64,000 bases of DNA, taken from contig CP099652.1 in the NCBI GenBank assembly GCA_024123955.1, forward strand, positions 2,666,001 through 2,730,000. The letters run 5' to 3'. Source of the stretch: Oxalobacteraceae bacterium OTU3CINTB1 (GTDB lineage Bacteria > Pseudomonadota > Gammaproteobacteria > Burkholderiales > Burkholderiaceae_D). The position numbers and the translations under genes are program-made. Below the pieces are notes generated by a model, which ran no database searches, was not told the DNA's origin, and saw only the letters and a program-made list of their open reading frames with translations. Shown in pieces: positions 19,889 to 29,416 of this stretch. Position 1 is the stretch's first letter. Each line of letters starts with the position of its first letter.

Positions 19889-20071
19889 ATGGCAGTTCAA
19901 CAGAACAAGAAGTCCCCTTCGAAGCGCGGTATGCACCGTTCGCACGATTTCCTGGTAGCTCCACAACTGGGTATCGAGCCAACCACCGGTGAAACCCACC
20001 TGCGTCACCACATCAGCCCTAACGGCTTTTATCGTGGCCGTAAAGTCCTGAAAACCAAAAACGACGAGTAA
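19889..20071 (+). CDS. rpmF: 50S ribosomal protein L32
   Basis: The 60-residue protein is a complete bacterial L32: [20 protein letters not shown], then [14 protein letters not shown]. It is a structural component of the large ribosomal subunit near the peptidyl-transferase centre. This copy lacks the CxxC zinc-knuckle cysteines, as do most proteobacterial L32 forms. TAGGAG lies just before the ATG. It is co-oriented with yceD and plsX. Confidence 0.97.
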   Translation: MAVQQNKKSPSKRGMHRSHDFLVAPQLGIEPTTGETHLRHHISPNGFYRGRKVLKTKNDE

Positions 20072-20099
20072 TCGACGCTTTTGCTGGACCCGGAAATAG

Positions 20100-20136
20100 G
20101 CGGTGCTGTCTTATGAAGCATCGCTTTTTCTTTTTT
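20100..20136 (+). terminator. Terminator or attenuator between rpmF and plsX
   Basis: GCGGTGCT (20100-20107) pairs with AGCATCGC (20117-20124) with one G-U pair, followed by TTTTTCTTTTTTC. It would partly uncouple the highly expressed L32 message from plsX. Confidence 0.65.
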
Positions 20137-20258
20137 CATCGGCTGCAATCCTCTTTTGCACACCGTCATTTTGAAACGCGTAGACCTGGGTTTCAGTGGT
20201 CCGCCGCTTGCCGCAGCTTGCCCAGACAAGGGCTGGAGCGTGGTACTGAATCAAAACA

Positions 20259-21320
20259 ATGACAATCAAAATTTCTATCGACTGCATGGGCGGAGATCAC
20301 GGTCCATCGGTCACCATCCCCGCAGCTATATCCTTCGTCAAACGCGAATCCGAGGCTGAACTGATTTTGGTCGGTTTGGAAGACGTTATCCGCGCAGAAT
20401 TGAAAAAACATCACGCCGACGCGCATCCGCGCCTGTCCGTCGTGCATGCATCCGAACAAGTCACCATGGACGACCCTTTGGAAGTGGCGCTGCGCCGCAA
20501 GAAGGATTCGTCGATGCGCGTGGCCATCGAGCAGGTCAAGGGCGGCAGCGCCCAGGCTTGCGTCTCGGCCGGCAACACCGGCGCGCTGATGGCCGTGGCG
20601 CGCTACGTGCTCAAGACCATGACCGGCGTCGACCGTCCGGCCATCTGCAGCATCATGCCGAACCAAAAGGGCGGCCCGACCTACATGCTGGACCTGGGCG
20701 CCAACGTCGATTGCGAACCGCATCACCTGCACCAGTTCGCCATCATGGGGTCGGTGCTGGTCTCCGCCATGGAAAACATCGAGCGCCCGACCCTGGGCCT
20801 GCTCAACGTCGGCACCGAGGACATCAAGGGCAACGACGTGGTCAAGGCCACCAGCAAGCTGCTGCAGGCCGACCACGAGCGCGGCGCGCTGAACTTCTAC
20901 GGCAACGTCGAAGGCAACGACATCTTCAAGGGCACCACCGATATCGTCGTCTGCGACGGCTTCGTCGGCAACGTCACCCTGAAAGCGGTGGAGGGTGTGG
21001 CGCGCTTCTTCGCCGACACCGTCAAGACCGAATTCAAACGCACCCCGCTGACGATGCTGAGCGCCTTGCTCGGCCGCGGCGCGCTCAACAACATCAAGGC
21101 ACGCCTGTCGCCGTCGCGCTATAACGGCGCCAGCCTGCTTGGTTTGCGCGGCCTGGTGTTCAAGAGCCACGGCGGCGCCGACGCATATTCTTTCGAGTGG
21201 GCGATCAAGCGGGCGTATGATGCTGCAAAAAATGATGTGTTGCCGCACATTTCGACGTTAATCGCCGAACTCATGCCACGCAACACGGAAACCCCGGAAG
21301 TACCAAGCTCAACTATTTAG
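20259..21320 (+). CDS. plsX: Phosphate acyltransferase PlsX
   Basis: PlsX converts acyl-ACP to acyl-phosphate, the donor for PlsY in phospholipid synthesis, at the inner face of the membrane. The 353-residue protein starts [20 protein letters not shown] and keeps [42 protein letters not shown] and [13 protein letters not shown], all family-typical. It leads the fab cluster and ends 15 bases before the preferred fabH start. Confidence 0.97.
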   Translation: MTIKISIDCMGGDHGPSVTIPAAISFVKRESEAELILVGLEDVIRAELKKHHADAHPRLSVVHASEQVTMDDPLEVALRRKKDSSMRVAIEQVKGGSAQACVSAGNTGALMAVARYVLKTMTGVDRPAICSIMPNQKGGPTYMLDLGANVDCEPHHLHQFAIMGSVLVSAMENIERPTLGLLNVGTEDIKGNDVVKATSKLLQADHERGALNFYGNVEGNDIFKGTTDIVVCDGFVGNVTLKAVEGVARFFADTVKTEFKRTPLTMLSALLGRGALNNIKARLSPSRYNGASLLGLRGLVFKSHGGADAYSFEWAIKRAYDAAKNDVLPHISTLIAELMPRNTETPEVPSSTI

Positions 21321-21335
21321 TGGATGGTAGACGGC

Positions 21336-22340
21336 ATGACTTTGTACAGCAAAATAATCGGCACCGGCAGCTATCTGCCTGAGCGGCGTGTCACCAACCA
21401 GGATCTGACCGATCAGCTCGCCGCGAAGGGCATCGAGACTTCGGACGAGTGGATCGTCAGCCGCAGCGGCATCTCGGCGCGCCACTTCGCCGAGCCGGGC
21501 GAGAAGTCGTCCGACCTGGCCGTCAAGGCCGCCAAGCGCGCGCTCGACATGGCCGGCTTGCAACCCAACGATATCGACCTGATCGTCCTGGCCAGCTCGA
21601 CCCCCGATTTCTTCGGCAGCTTCCCGAGCACCGCCTGCATCGTCCAGCAAAAGCTGGGCATCACCAACAACGGCGCGGCCGTCGACGTGCAGGCTGTCTG
21701 CAGCGGCTTCGTCTACGCGATGTCCACCGCCGATGCTTTCATTCGTTCCGGCATGAACAAGAACGTGCTGGTGATCGGCTCGGAAGTGTTCTCGCGCATC
21801 CTCGATTTCAACGACCGCACCACTTGCGTGCTGTTCGGCGACGGCGCCGGCGCCGTGGTGCTGACCGCGTCGCAAGAACCGGGCATCCTGGCGACCGCGC
21901 TGCACGCGGACGGCCGCCATTCCGGCATCCTGTGCATGCCCGATTCGTTCGGCGGCGCGGTGGCCGGCGAGGCTTACCTGTACATGGACGGCCCGGCGGT
22001 GTTCAAGCTGGCCGTGTCGGTGCTGGAGAAGGTGGCCCACGAGGCGCTGGAAAAAGCCGACATGGCGCAGGACCAGATCGACTGGCTGATTCCGCACCAG
22101 GCCAACATCCGCATCATGAACAGCACCGCCAAGAAGCTGGGACTGCCGCTGGAGAAGATGGTGGTGACCGTCGATCAGCACGGCAATACCTCTGCCGCGT
22201 CGATCCCGCTGGCGCTGGACGCCGCCGTGCGCGACGGCCGCGTCAAAAAGGGCCAGAACATCATGATGGAAGGTGTCGGCGGCGGCTTCACGTGGGGCGC
22301 CGTGCTGGCCCGCATCACCGACGACCTGGGCGCCCGCTAA
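21336..22340 (+). CDS. fabH: Beta-ketoacyl-ACP synthase III
   Basis: FabH condenses acetyl-CoA with malonyl-ACP to begin fatty-acid synthesis. The catalytic triad is visible: Cys in [11 protein letters not shown], His in [10 protein letters not shown], and Asn in [16 protein letters not shown] 21336 ([20 protein letters not shown]) matches the family start; an in-frame ATG at 21324 would add four residues. The length of 334 residues is normal. The cluster order plsX-fabH-fabD-fabG-acpP-fabF is complete. Confidence 0.96.
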   Translation: MTLYSKIIGTGSYLPERRVTNQDLTDQLAAKGIETSDEWIVSRSGISARHFAEPGEKSSDLAVKAAKRALDMAGLQPNDIDLIVLASSTPDFFGSFPSTACIVQQKLGITNNGAAVDVQAVCSGFVYAMSTADAFIRSGMNKNVLVIGSEVFSRILDFNDRTTCVLFGDGAGAVVLTASQEPGILATALHADGRHSGILCMPDSFGGAVAGEAYLYMDGPAVFKLAVSVLEKVAHEALEKADMAQDQIDWLIPHQANIRIMNSTAKKLGLPLEKMVVTVDQHGNTSAASIPLALDAAVRDGRVKKGQNIMMEGVGGGFTWGAVLARITDDLGAR

Positions 22341-22469
22341 GGCTCCGGCTTGTTCTTGCGCGTAAATTAGAATTAGAACTCTAACGGGCTCTACGGTAGT
22401 GGTGCGGTCATCATTGCATGCTAGCGTAGCGGCCAATTAACGAGATCAATCAATGAGATGGATGACGTA

Positions 22470-23411
22470 ATGACTAAATTTGCTTTTGTATTTCCAGGCC
22501 AGGGTTCGCAAGCGATCGCGATGATGGACGGCTTCGCCGGCAACCCGGTGGTGGCGCAGACCATCGCCGAGGCATCGGACGCGTTGAACTTCGACCTGGG
22601 CAAACTGATGGCCGAAGGTCCCAAGGAAGAGCTGGATCTGACCACCAATACCCAGCCGGTGATGCTGACCGCCGCCGTCGCCACCTACCGCGCGTGGATC
22701 GCCGCCGGCGGCCCGGTGCCGTCGGTCGTCGCCGGCCACAGCCTCGGTGAATACTCGGCGCTGGTCGCCGCCGGCGTGATCGCCTTCAAGGACGCGGTGC
22801 CGCTGGTGCGCTTCCGCGCGCAAGCCATGCAGGAAGCCGTGCCGGTCGGGCAGGGCACGATGGCCGTGGTGCTGGGCCTGTCGGACGACGACGTCCGCGC
22901 CGCCTGCGCCGAGGCGGTCGCCGCCACGCCGGGTTCGGTGGTCGAGGCGGTCAACTTCAATGCGCCGGCCCAGGTGGTCATCGCCGGCGAAACCGCCGCC
23001 GTCGAGCGCGCCTGCGAAATCGCCAAGGCCAAGGGCGCCAAGCGCGCCATGAAATTGCCGGTGTCGGCGCCGTTCCATTCGTCGCTGCTCAAGCCCGCTT
23101 CGGACCGCCTGCGCGACTACATGGCCGACCTGAACTTCTCGGCGCCGCAGATCGCGCTGATCAACAACGTCGACGTCGCCGTGCTCAACGATCCGGCCGC
23201 CATCAAGGACGCGCTGGTGCGCCAGGCCGCCGCGCCGGTGCGCTGGGTCGAGACGATGCAGAAAGTCGCCGCCGAAGGCATCACCCAGGTGGTCGAATGC
23301 GGCCCGGGCAAGGTGCTGATGGGCTTGACCAAGCGCATCGACGCCGCCCTGGTGGGCGACGCCATCACCGATCAGGCTTCGCTGGACCGCATCTTGACCT
23401 CGCTCAAGTAA
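22470..23411 (+). CDS. fabD: Malonyl-CoA:ACP transacylase
   Basis: FabD loads malonyl groups onto ACP. MTKFAFVFPGQGSQ is the family N-terminus, so ATG 22470 is preferred to 22458. The active-site serine sits in VVAGHSLGEYSALVAAG, and the catalytic histidine in SAPFHSSLLKPA. At 313 residues it is full length. A 129-bp gap separates it from fabH and holds no gene. Confidence 0.97.
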   Translation: MTKFAFVFPGQGSQAIAMMDGFAGNPVVAQTIAEASDALNFDLGKLMAEGPKEELDLTTNTQPVMLTAAVATYRAWIAAGGPVPSVVAGHSLGEYSALVAAGVIAFKDAVPLVRFRAQAMQEAVPVGQGTMAVVLGLSDDDVRAACAEAVAATPGSVVEAVNFNAPAQVVIAGETAAVERACEIAKAKGAKRAMKLPVSAPFHSSLLKPASDRLRDYMADLNFSAPQIALINNVDVAVLNDPAAIKDALVRQAAAPVRWVETMQKVAAEGITQVVECGPGKVLMGLTKRIDAALVGDAITDQASLDRILTSLK

Positions 23412-23459
23412 GCGGCAAGCCAAATCAAAGACACTCGTTATTTACGTAGAAGGACAACC

Positions 23460-24206
23460 ATGAATTTAGCAAATCAAGTCGCGCTGGTCACGGGCGCATC
23501 GCGCGGCATCGGCAAGGCCATCGCGCAAGAGCTGGCCCGCCAGGGCGCGCGCGTGATCGGCACCGCCACCACCGAGGCGGGCGCCGAGGCGATCAGCGCC
23601 TACCTGGCCGAGTTCGGCGCCGAGGCGGGCAAGGGCATGGTCCTGAACGTGACCGATGCCGAGCGCTGCGCGGCCGTCATCGACGAGATCGGCAAAACCT
23701 TCGGCGCCGTCGGCATCCTGGTCAACAACGCCGGCATCACGCAGGACCAACTGGCCATGCGCATGAAGGACGAGGAATGGGACAGCGTCATCGCCACCAA
23801 CCTGACGTCGGTCGGCCGTTTGTCGCGCGCGGTACTGCGCGGCATGATGAAAGCGAAAACTGGGCGTATTATTAACATCACTTCGGTGGTGGCGTCGTCG
23901 GGCAATCCAGGCCAGATGAACTATGCCGCCGCCAAGGCCGGCGTCGAGGGCATGGGCCGCGCGCTGGCGCGCGAGATCGGCAGCCGCAACATCACCGTCA
24001 ACAGTGTGGCGCCGGGCTTCATCGACACCGACATGACCAAGGCCCTGGGCGAAGAGCAACACGCGGCGCTGCTGACGCAGATTCCGCTGGCGCGCCTGGG
24101 CAAGCCGGAGGACATCGCCGCGGCGGTGGCCTTCCTGGCGTCGCCGCAAGCGGCCTATATTACCGGTACCACCCTGCACGTGAACGGCGGTATGTACATG
24201 AATTGA
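23460..24206 (+). CDS. fabG: 3-oxoacyl-ACP reductase
   Basis: FabG is the NADPH-dependent ketoreductase of fatty-acid elongation. The 248-residue SDR protein has the cofactor loop VTGASRGIGKAIA, the NNAG motif (LVNNAGITQDQLAM), and the catalytic Ser-Tyr-Lys set (ITSVVAS then NYAAAKAGVEG). The C-terminus GTTLHVNGGMYMN is typical. AGAAGGA lies just before the ATG. Confidence 0.97.
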   Translation: MNLANQVALVTGASRGIGKAIAQELARQGARVIGTATTEAGAEAISAYLAEFGAEAGKGMVLNVTDAERCAAVIDEIGKTFGAVGILVNNAGITQDQLAMRMKDEEWDSVIATNLTSVGRLSRAVLRGMMKAKTGRIINITSVVASSGNPGQMNYAAAKAGVEGMGRALAREIGSRNITVNSVAPGFIDTDMTKALGEEQHAALLTQIPLARLGKPEDIAAAVAFLASPQAAYITGTTLHVNGGMYMN

Positions 24207-24360
24207 TGGGTTTGGGCATGATTAAAATGCCGATTCCCGTCTTTTACCAGTGATTTCGAAAGAGTTTGCAGTAATTTAGCGGCAGACATCGAAATTAGTT
24301 TTTCAGTGCGCAAACCTGATAAAATGCGCGCTTTCCGTAACAAACAAATGGAGCCATAAC

Positions 24361-24600
24361 ATGTCGGATATCGAACAACGCGTTAAGAAAATCGTCGCTG
24401 AGCAACTGGGCGTCGCCGAAGCAGACATCAAAATCGAATCCTCGTTCGTCGACGACCTGGGCGCTGACTCGCTGGACACCGTCGAGCTGGTAATGGCCCT
24501 GGAAGACGAATTCGAAATGGAAATCCCTGACGAACAAGCAGAAAAGATCACGACCGTACAGCAAGCGATCGACTACGCTACTGCACACGTCAAGGCCTGA
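24361..24600 (+). CDS. acpP: Acyl carrier protein
   Basis: This 79-residue acidic ACP carries the phosphopantetheine serine in [18 protein letters not shown]. It is the carrier for FabD, FabG and FabF beside it, and is activated by the AcpS encoded at 36532. A GATAAAAT -10-like box at about 24317 and a 154-bp leader suggest its own promoter, consistent with very high ACP demand. Confidence 0.98.
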   Translation: MSDIEQRVKKIVAEQLGVAEADIKIESSFVDDLGADSLDTVELVMALEDEFEMEIPDEQAEKITTVQQAIDYATAHVKA

Positions 24601-24631
24601 TTTACCGCCCGATCGACTTTAGGAGAATCGC

Positions 24632-25879
24632 TTGAGAGGTTCTAAAAACCGTCGTGTTGTCATTACCGGCCTGGGCGCCGTTTCCCCGATCGGCAACAAC
24701 GTTGCCGACACGTGGGCGGCGGCGCTGGAAGGCAAATCCGGTATTGCCACCATCACCAAGTTTGACGCGCAAGCTTTCAGTACCCGTTTTGCCGGTGAAG
24801 TCAAAGGCTTCAACATCGAGGACTACATCACGGCCAAGGAAGCCCGCCATATGGATACGTTTATCCATTACGGCATGGCGGCCGGTATCCAGGCCGTGCA
24901 GGATTCGGGCGTGGTCGTGACCGAAGACAACGCCGATCGCATCGGCGTCATCATCGGTTCCGGCATCGGCGGCCTGCCGATGATCGAAGAGCAAAAGGAA
25001 GACTACGACAAGCGCGGTCCGCGCCGTATCTCCCCGTTCTTCGTGCCGGCCTCGATCATCAACATGATCTCCGGTAACCTGTCGATCAAGTACGGCATGC
25101 GTGGCCCTAACCTGTCGATCGTGACGGCCTGCACCACCGGTCTGCACTGCATCGGCGCCGCCGCTCGCCTGATCGAGTACGGCGATGCCGACGTGATGGT
25201 GGCCGGCGGCGCGGAATCGACCATATCGCCGCTGGGCCTGGGTGGTTTCGCCTCGGCCAAGGCGCTGTCGTCGCGTAACGACGATCCGGCCACCGCGTCC
25301 CGTCCATGGGACACGGACCGCGACGGTTTCGTGCTCGGCGAGGGCGCCGGCGTGATGGTGCTCGAAGAGTACGAGCACGCCAAGGCGCGCGGCGCCACGA
25401 TCTACGCGGAATTGCTCGGCTTTGGCATGAGCGCCGACGCGTATCACATGACCTCGCCGTTGGAAGACGGCGCCGGCGGCAGCAAGTCGGCGCAAGCCGC
25501 GTTGCGCAACGCCGGTGTCAACCCCGACCAGGTGCAGTACGTGAACGCGCACGGCACTTCGACGCCGCAGGGCGACGTGGCCGAGGTGCAGGGCATCAAG
25601 CGTACCTTCGGCGACCATGCCAAGAAGCTGGTGGTCAATTCGACCAAGTCGTTGACCGGCCACCTGCTGGGTGGCGCCGGCGGTCTGGAAGCGGTGTTTA
25701 CGGTCCTGGCGGTCCACCATCAGGTGTCGCCACCGACCATCAACATCTTCAACCAGGACCCCGCGTGCGACCTGGACTTCTGCGCCAATGTCGCCCGTCC
25801 GATGAAGATCGAGTACGCGCTGAAGAACTCGTTTGGGTTCGGCGGCACCAACGGCAGTCTGCTGTTCGGTAAAATGTAA
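24632..25879 (+). CDS. fabF: Beta-ketoacyl-ACP synthase II
   Basis: FabF elongates acyl-ACPs by condensation with malonyl-ACP. The 415-residue protein starts at a TTG (24632) behind AGGAG and reads [17 protein letters not shown]. The catalytic Cys is in [10 protein letters not shown], and the two His residues are in [11 protein letters not shown] and [10 protein letters not shown]. It closes the fab cluster. The TTG start may temper its expression relative to acpP, which is an inference. Confidence 0.97.
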   Translation: MRGSKNRRVVITGLGAVSPIGNNVADTWAAALEGKSGIATITKFDAQAFSTRFAGEVKGFNIEDYITAKEARHMDTFIHYGMAAGIQAVQDSGVVVTEDNADRIGVIIGSGIGGLPMIEEQKEDYDKRGPRRISPFFVPASIINMISGNLSIKYGMRGPNLSIVTACTTGLHCIGAAARLIEYGDADVMVAGGAESTISPLGLGGFASAKALSSRNDDPATASRPWDTDRDGFVLGEGAGVMVLEEYEHAKARGATIYAELLGFGMSADAYHMTSPLEDGAGGSKSAQAALRNAGVNPDQVQYVNAHGTSTPQGDVAEVQGIKRTFGDHAKKLVVNSTKSLTGHLLGGAGGLEAVFTVLAVHHQVSPPTINIFNQDPACDLDFCANVARPMKIEYALKNSFGFGGTNGSLLFGKM

Positions 25880-25945
25880 AAAAGTTTGACTTCGCGTTGA
25901 ACTAAATCCGGGCTCACCTGGTCCAACCAAAGTGAGCGAGGATTC

Positions 25946-25967
25946 GGCGCTGGCATTCGCCAGCGCC
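25946..25967 (+). other. Strong hairpin behind fabF
   Basis: GGCGCTGGC and GCCAGCGCC form a 9-bp perfect stem with a 4-base loop, 67 bases after the fabF stop. No U-tract follows immediately. It may stabilise the 3' end of the fab message. Confidence 0.5.
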
Positions 25968-26052
25968 AGAATTGCCCAGCCTAGCGCTGGCGCTTCCAAG
26001 CTGTGTTGTTTCCCCCTATTTTTTTGTGTACGCGTTTTGTGGTGCTGCCGTC

Positions 26053-26481
26053 ATGTCGATTGCGGTGTCCGTCATCATTCGCCCATCGGCCGGCCTGCGT
26101 CTGTTGCATGCCGGGCTGTGTAGTTGCGTGACGATGTCGGGCGCCGTCTGTCCGGGCGTGTTGGCGCCGCTGCTGTGTGTGTTGGCCGGCGTGCTCGGCT
26201 GGGTAATGGGGCGTCCCTGCGGTTTCGCGCTGCAGCTTGATATATCGGGTGTCGGCCGGTTTCGGCTGGCGGTATACCAAGAGCCAGGGACGATTCTGCG
26301 CCTGCTGGATGGGTCGACCTTGTGGCCGGGCATCTTGTTGTTACGCCTGGGTGGCGATGACGGCAAGGTGCGGTGGGTGCTGGTGCTGCCCGATGGTGTA
26401 ACGCGGCCTGAGCTGCGTGCGCTGTCGCTGGCGTGCCGTTCCGTTGCTGGACGCACTGAAATAAAAACGCCAACACTGTGA
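26053..26481 (+). CDS. YgfX-like membrane protein
   Basis: The 142-residue protein has two hydrophobic spans near the N-terminus (ending CVLAGVLGWVMG) followed by a cytoplasmic part LQLDISGVGRFRLAV, STLWPGILLLRLGGDDGKV and a conserved LRALSLACR end. This layout matches the YgfX (CptA) family, which in E. coli is linked with the SdhE flavinylation factor and reported as a toxin. In this order it is regularly found before rpoE. ATG 26053 is chosen over an in-frame start at 25972 because MSIAVSVIIRPS is the usual opening. The sigma-E promoter overlaps its end. Confidence 0.65.
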   Translation: MSIAVSVIIRPSAGLRLLHAGLCSCVTMSGAVCPGVLAPLLCVLAGVLGWVMGRPCGFALQLDISGVGRFRLAVYQEPGTILRLLDGSTLWPGILLLRLGGDDGKVRWVLVLPDGVTRPELRALSLACRSVAGRTEIKTPTL

Positions 26482-26507
26482 ACTTCTTGCAGCGGGCTAA
26501 CTCTATA
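26480..26507 (+). promoter_or_regulatory. Sigma-E-type promoter for rpoE
   Basis: GAACTT (26480-26485) and TCTATA (26502-26507), 16 bases apart, match the sigma-E pattern GGAACTT-N16-TCTRA. The site overlaps the stop codon of the YgfX-like gene and lies about 55 bases before the rpoE start, so rpoE would be self-activating as in E. coli. Confidence 0.6.
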
Positions 26508-26560
26508 GCATATATGACTATAAGATTTGGCGATGCTGCAGGCCACTGAGGAATGCAGGA

Positions 26561-27163
26561 GTGACGACAGAACGTGAGTGTGACCAGATGCTGGTCGACC
26601 GGGTCCGGGCCGGTGACAAGCAGGCGTTTGACATGCTGGTGGCGAAGTACCAACGCCGCCTGATGCGCTTGCTGTCACGTATCGTACACGACCCGGCCGA
26701 GGCTGAAGATGTGGTACAAGAGACGTTTATCAAGGCGTATCGGGCGTTGCGGCATTTTCGCGGCGACTCCGCCTTCTACACGTGGCTGTACCGCATCGGC
26801 ATTAATACCGCCAAGAACTTCCTGGCGACGCAGGGCCGCCGTACGCCCACGTCGACCGAAGCGGACGCGGAACAAGCGGAAGCCTTTAACGATGGAGAGC
26901 ATTTACGCGACATTAATACGCCGGAATCCATGCTGGCAAGTAAGCAGATCGCGCAGACGGTCAATGCGGCGATGGATGCCTTGCCTGTGGATTTGCGGAC
27001 CGCGATCGCCTTGCGCGAGATCGAGGGATTGAGCTATGAGGAGATTTCAGACATCATGGCCTGTCCCATCGGTACGGTCCGCAGCCGCATATTCCGTGCC
27101 CGCGAAGTCATCGCCGAAAAATTGAAGCCTTTACTGGACATGCCGATTGACAAGCGCTGGTAA
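26561..27163 (+). CDS. rpoE: RNA polymerase sigma factor RpoE (ECF, sigma-E)
   Basis: The 200-residue ECF sigma factor directs envelope-stress genes. Region 2 is clear (AFDMLVAKYQRRLMRLLSRI, AEDVVQETFIKAYRAL, FYTWLYRIGINTAKN), as is region 4 (LREIEGLSYEEISDIMACPI, GTVRSRIFRAREVI). It starts at GTG 26561 with TGAGGA 8 bases upstream. It is followed by its anti-sigma gene and a MucD-type protease, and appears self-regulated through the promoter at 26480. Confidence 0.95.
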   Translation: MTTERECDQMLVDRVRAGDKQAFDMLVAKYQRRLMRLLSRIVHDPAEAEDVVQETFIKAYRALRHFRGDSAFYTWLYRIGINTAKNFLATQGRRTPTSTEADAEQAEAFNDGEHLRDINTPESMLASKQIAQTVNAAMDALPVDLRTAIALREIEGLSYEEISDIMACPIGTVRSRIFRAREVIAEKLKPLLDMPIDKRW

Positions 27164-27253
27164 GGCAGTAATGATGGCAATTGTTGTTGGCGTCCGGAAA
27201 GTGTCGGCTAGGCGGCACCAGGGCGGATGTGTTTTAAGATGGCGGGATACGCG

Positions 27254-27592
27254 ATGGATACCCAGAAAAGACTGCACGAAAACATCTCGGCGCTGGCCGA
27301 TGGTGAACTGCCGCACAGCGAACGGGAGCTGGCATTCGCCGCCCTCGACACTGCGGACGGGCAGGCGGCCTGGCGCGCTTACCATCTGACCGGCGACGTG
27401 CTGCGCGATGAGGCCGACGGCACCCTCAGCGATGGCTTCAGCGCGGCGCTGGCGGAGCGTCTGGCCGCCGAGCCGGCCCTTGAGATTTCCCCGTTCACGT
27501 CCGGCGCCGGCGATCCGGCCGCGCCGCCGTTCGACGCCCCACCGCCGTCCGAGGACTATCCGGAATCGCGGGCCGACGTAATTCTGCCTTAA
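27254..27592 (+). CDS. rseA: RseA-type anti-sigma-E protein, without membrane segment
   Basis: The N-terminal part (MDTQKRLHENISALADGELP... AAWRAYHLTGDVLRDE) is a clear RseA N-terminal domain, which clamps sigma-E. The protein is only 112 residues and ends in a Pro/Ala/Asp-rich tail (SEDYPESRADVILP) with no transmembrane helix or periplasmic domain. Classic RseA/MucA proteins are about 190-200 residues with one membrane span, and release sigma-E after DegS/RseP cleavage. A soluble form could not respond this way. ATG 27254 begins the conserved part; an in-frame start lies at 27227. Confidence 0.8.
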   Translation: MDTQKRLHENISALADGELPHSERELAFAALDTADGQAAWRAYHLTGDVLRDEADGTLSDGFSAALAERLAAEPALEISPFTSGAGDPAAPPFDAPPPSEDYPESRADVILP

Positions 27593-27738
27593 GCCAAAGG
27601 CCGTCACATACTCTTATAATAACTTTGGGCAAGCTGGCGGGCGACTTTTCGCTTACCATGTATGCTAACCACCCATAACGCCTGGCGCTACTGGGTGGTT
27701 AAACGCATCCAAGAACTTTATAGAGACCGATACTTTCC

Positions 27739-29274
27739 ATGAAAAACAATATCACTGCTGGTAGTAAAACTCTTTCCGCGCTGCTCATCGGCGCAAGCGT
27801 ATGGATGTCTCCGGCCCTGCTGGGCATGGCGCCCGCCGTCGCGGCCGCGCCGGTCACCGGCGCCGTGCTCGGCTTGCCCGATTTCGCCGACCTGGTCGAC
27901 AAGGTCGGCCCGGCGGTGGTCAATATCCGCACCACCGAGGTGGTGAAGCAGGGCGGCCGCGGCGAGGAGCTCGGCGACGAGGAAATGCAGGAATTCCTGC
28001 GCCGCTTCTTCGGCGGCGCCATTCCCCAGCCCGGTCCCGGCGGCAAGGCCACGCCTCCGGGCAGGGGCAATCCGCGCGGACGCCGCCAGGCGCCGGAAGA
28101 GCCGGTCCAGCGCGGCGTCGGCTCCGGCTTCATCCTGTCGGCCGACGGCTATGTGATGACCAACGCCCATGTGGTCGAGGGCGCCGACGAGGTGTTCGTC
28201 ACCCTGACCGACAAGCGCGAGTTCAAGGCCAAGGTGCTGGGCGCCGACGCCCGCACCGACGTCGCCGTGCTGAAAATCGAGGGCGACAAGCTGCCGTTCC
28301 TGATCATGGGCGACTCGGACAAGATCCGCGTCGGCGAATGGGTGATCGCCATCGGCTCCCCGTTCAACCTGGAAAACACCGTCACCGCCGGCATCATCTC
28401 GGCCAAGCAGCGCGACACCGGCGACTACCTGGCGCTGATCCAGAGCGACGTGGCCGTCAATCCCGGTAATTCGGGCGGCCCGCTGATCAATATGCGTGGC
28501 GAAGTCATCGGCATCAACTCGCAGATCGCCACCCTGTCCGGCGCCTACAACGGCATCTCGTTCGCGGTGCCGATCGACGAGGCGATCCGCGTTTCCGAGC
28601 AGCTCAAGAAGTCGGGCAAGGTCACGCGCGGCCGCATCGGCGTGCAGATCGGCGAAGTGAGCAAGGAAGTGGCCGAATCGCTGGGCTTGAAGAACGCACA
28701 GGGCGCTGAAGTGTCGCTGGTCGAGCCGGGCGGTCCCGCCGACAAGGCCGGCATCAAGTCGGGCGACATCATCCTGAAGTTCAACGGCGCGGCGGTGACC
28801 CGCTCGTCGGACCTGCCGCGTTTGGTGGGCGGTACCGCCATCAACAGCAAGGCGACCGTGACGGTTTGGCGCAAGGGCCAGCAGATCGACCTGCCGGTGG
28901 TGGTGGCCGAGCTGGAGGCGGAGAAGGGCGCCAAGGCATCCAAGGGCAAAGGCAAGGGCAAGGGTAAGCAGGCCGAGCCAGAAGCGCAAGGCAAACCCAA
29001 CGCGCTGGGCCTGGTTGTCAGCGATTTGACGGCGGACCAGAAAAAGGCGCTGGGCGTCAGCGGCGGTGCGGCGGTCGAATCGGCCGAGGGCGTGGCTTCG
29101 CGCCTGCAGGAGGGCGACGTGATTCTGCAGTTGAACAACAGCGAGATCAAGGACGCCAAGCAGTTCAACGCGTTGGTGGCCAAGCTCGATCCGAAGAAGC
29201 CGTCGGTGCTGCTGGTGCGCCGTGGCGAGGCGACGCAGTTCATTTCGTTGCGGCCTAGTTCGACGGCCAAGTAA
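27739..29274 (+). CDS. mucD: DegQ/MucD-type periplasmic serine protease
   Basis: HtrA proteases degrade misfolded envelope proteins. The 511-residue protein has a signal peptide (to about AVAAAP, residue 38), a protease domain with His in VMTNAHVVEG, Asp in ARTDVAVLKI and Ser in NPGNSGGPLI, and two PDZ domains. Between the PDZ domains is a Lys/Gly-rich linker (SKGKGKGKGK). An extra Gly/Arg/Pro loop (residues about 95-120) precedes the catalytic histidine. It completes the rpoE-rseA-mucD set, but the usual rseB is missing before it. Confidence 0.93.
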   Translation: MKNNITAGSKTLSALLIGASVWMSPALLGMAPAVAAAPVTGAVLGLPDFADLVDKVGPAVVNIRTTEVVKQGGRGEELGDEEMQEFLRRFFGGAIPQPGPGGKATPPGRGNPRGRRQAPEEPVQRGVGSGFILSADGYVMTNAHVVEGADEVFVTLTDKREFKAKVLGADARTDVAVLKIEGDKLPFLIMGDSDKIRVGEWVIAIGSPFNLENTVTAGIISAKQRDTGDYLALIQSDVAVNPGNSGGPLINMRGEVIGINSQIATLSGAYNGISFAVPIDEAIRVSEQLKKSGKVTRGRIGVQIGEVSKEVAESLGLKNAQGAEVSLVEPGGPADKAGIKSGDIILKFNGAAVTRSSDLPRLVGGTAINSKATVTVWRKGQQIDLPVVVAELEAEKGAKASKGKGKGKGKQAEPEAQGKPNALGLVVSDLTADQKKALGVSGGAAVESAEGVASRLQEGDVILQLNNSEIKDAKQFNALVAKLDPKKPSVLLVRRGEATQFISLRPSSTAK

Positions 29275-29289
29275 GCGCAACCACGGCAA

Positions 29290-29388
29290 CACGTAGGGCG
29301 GATTAGCGCAGCGTAATCCGCCAATGCATGCGTTTCGACGGCGTATGCATTGGCGGATTACGGCGTTCCGCCTAATCCGCCCTACGTG
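29290..29388. repeat. Palindromic repeat pair (REP/BIME-like), copy 5
   Basis: Facing units CACGTAGGGCGGATTA and TAATCCGCCCTACGTG are separated by a short core that is itself palindromic (AATGCATGCG ... GCATTGG). It lies directly after mucD and would close that transcript. Confidence 0.88.
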
Positions 29389-29416
29389 CCCCCAATTCGG
29401 ACCCGATAGCCCGTCC

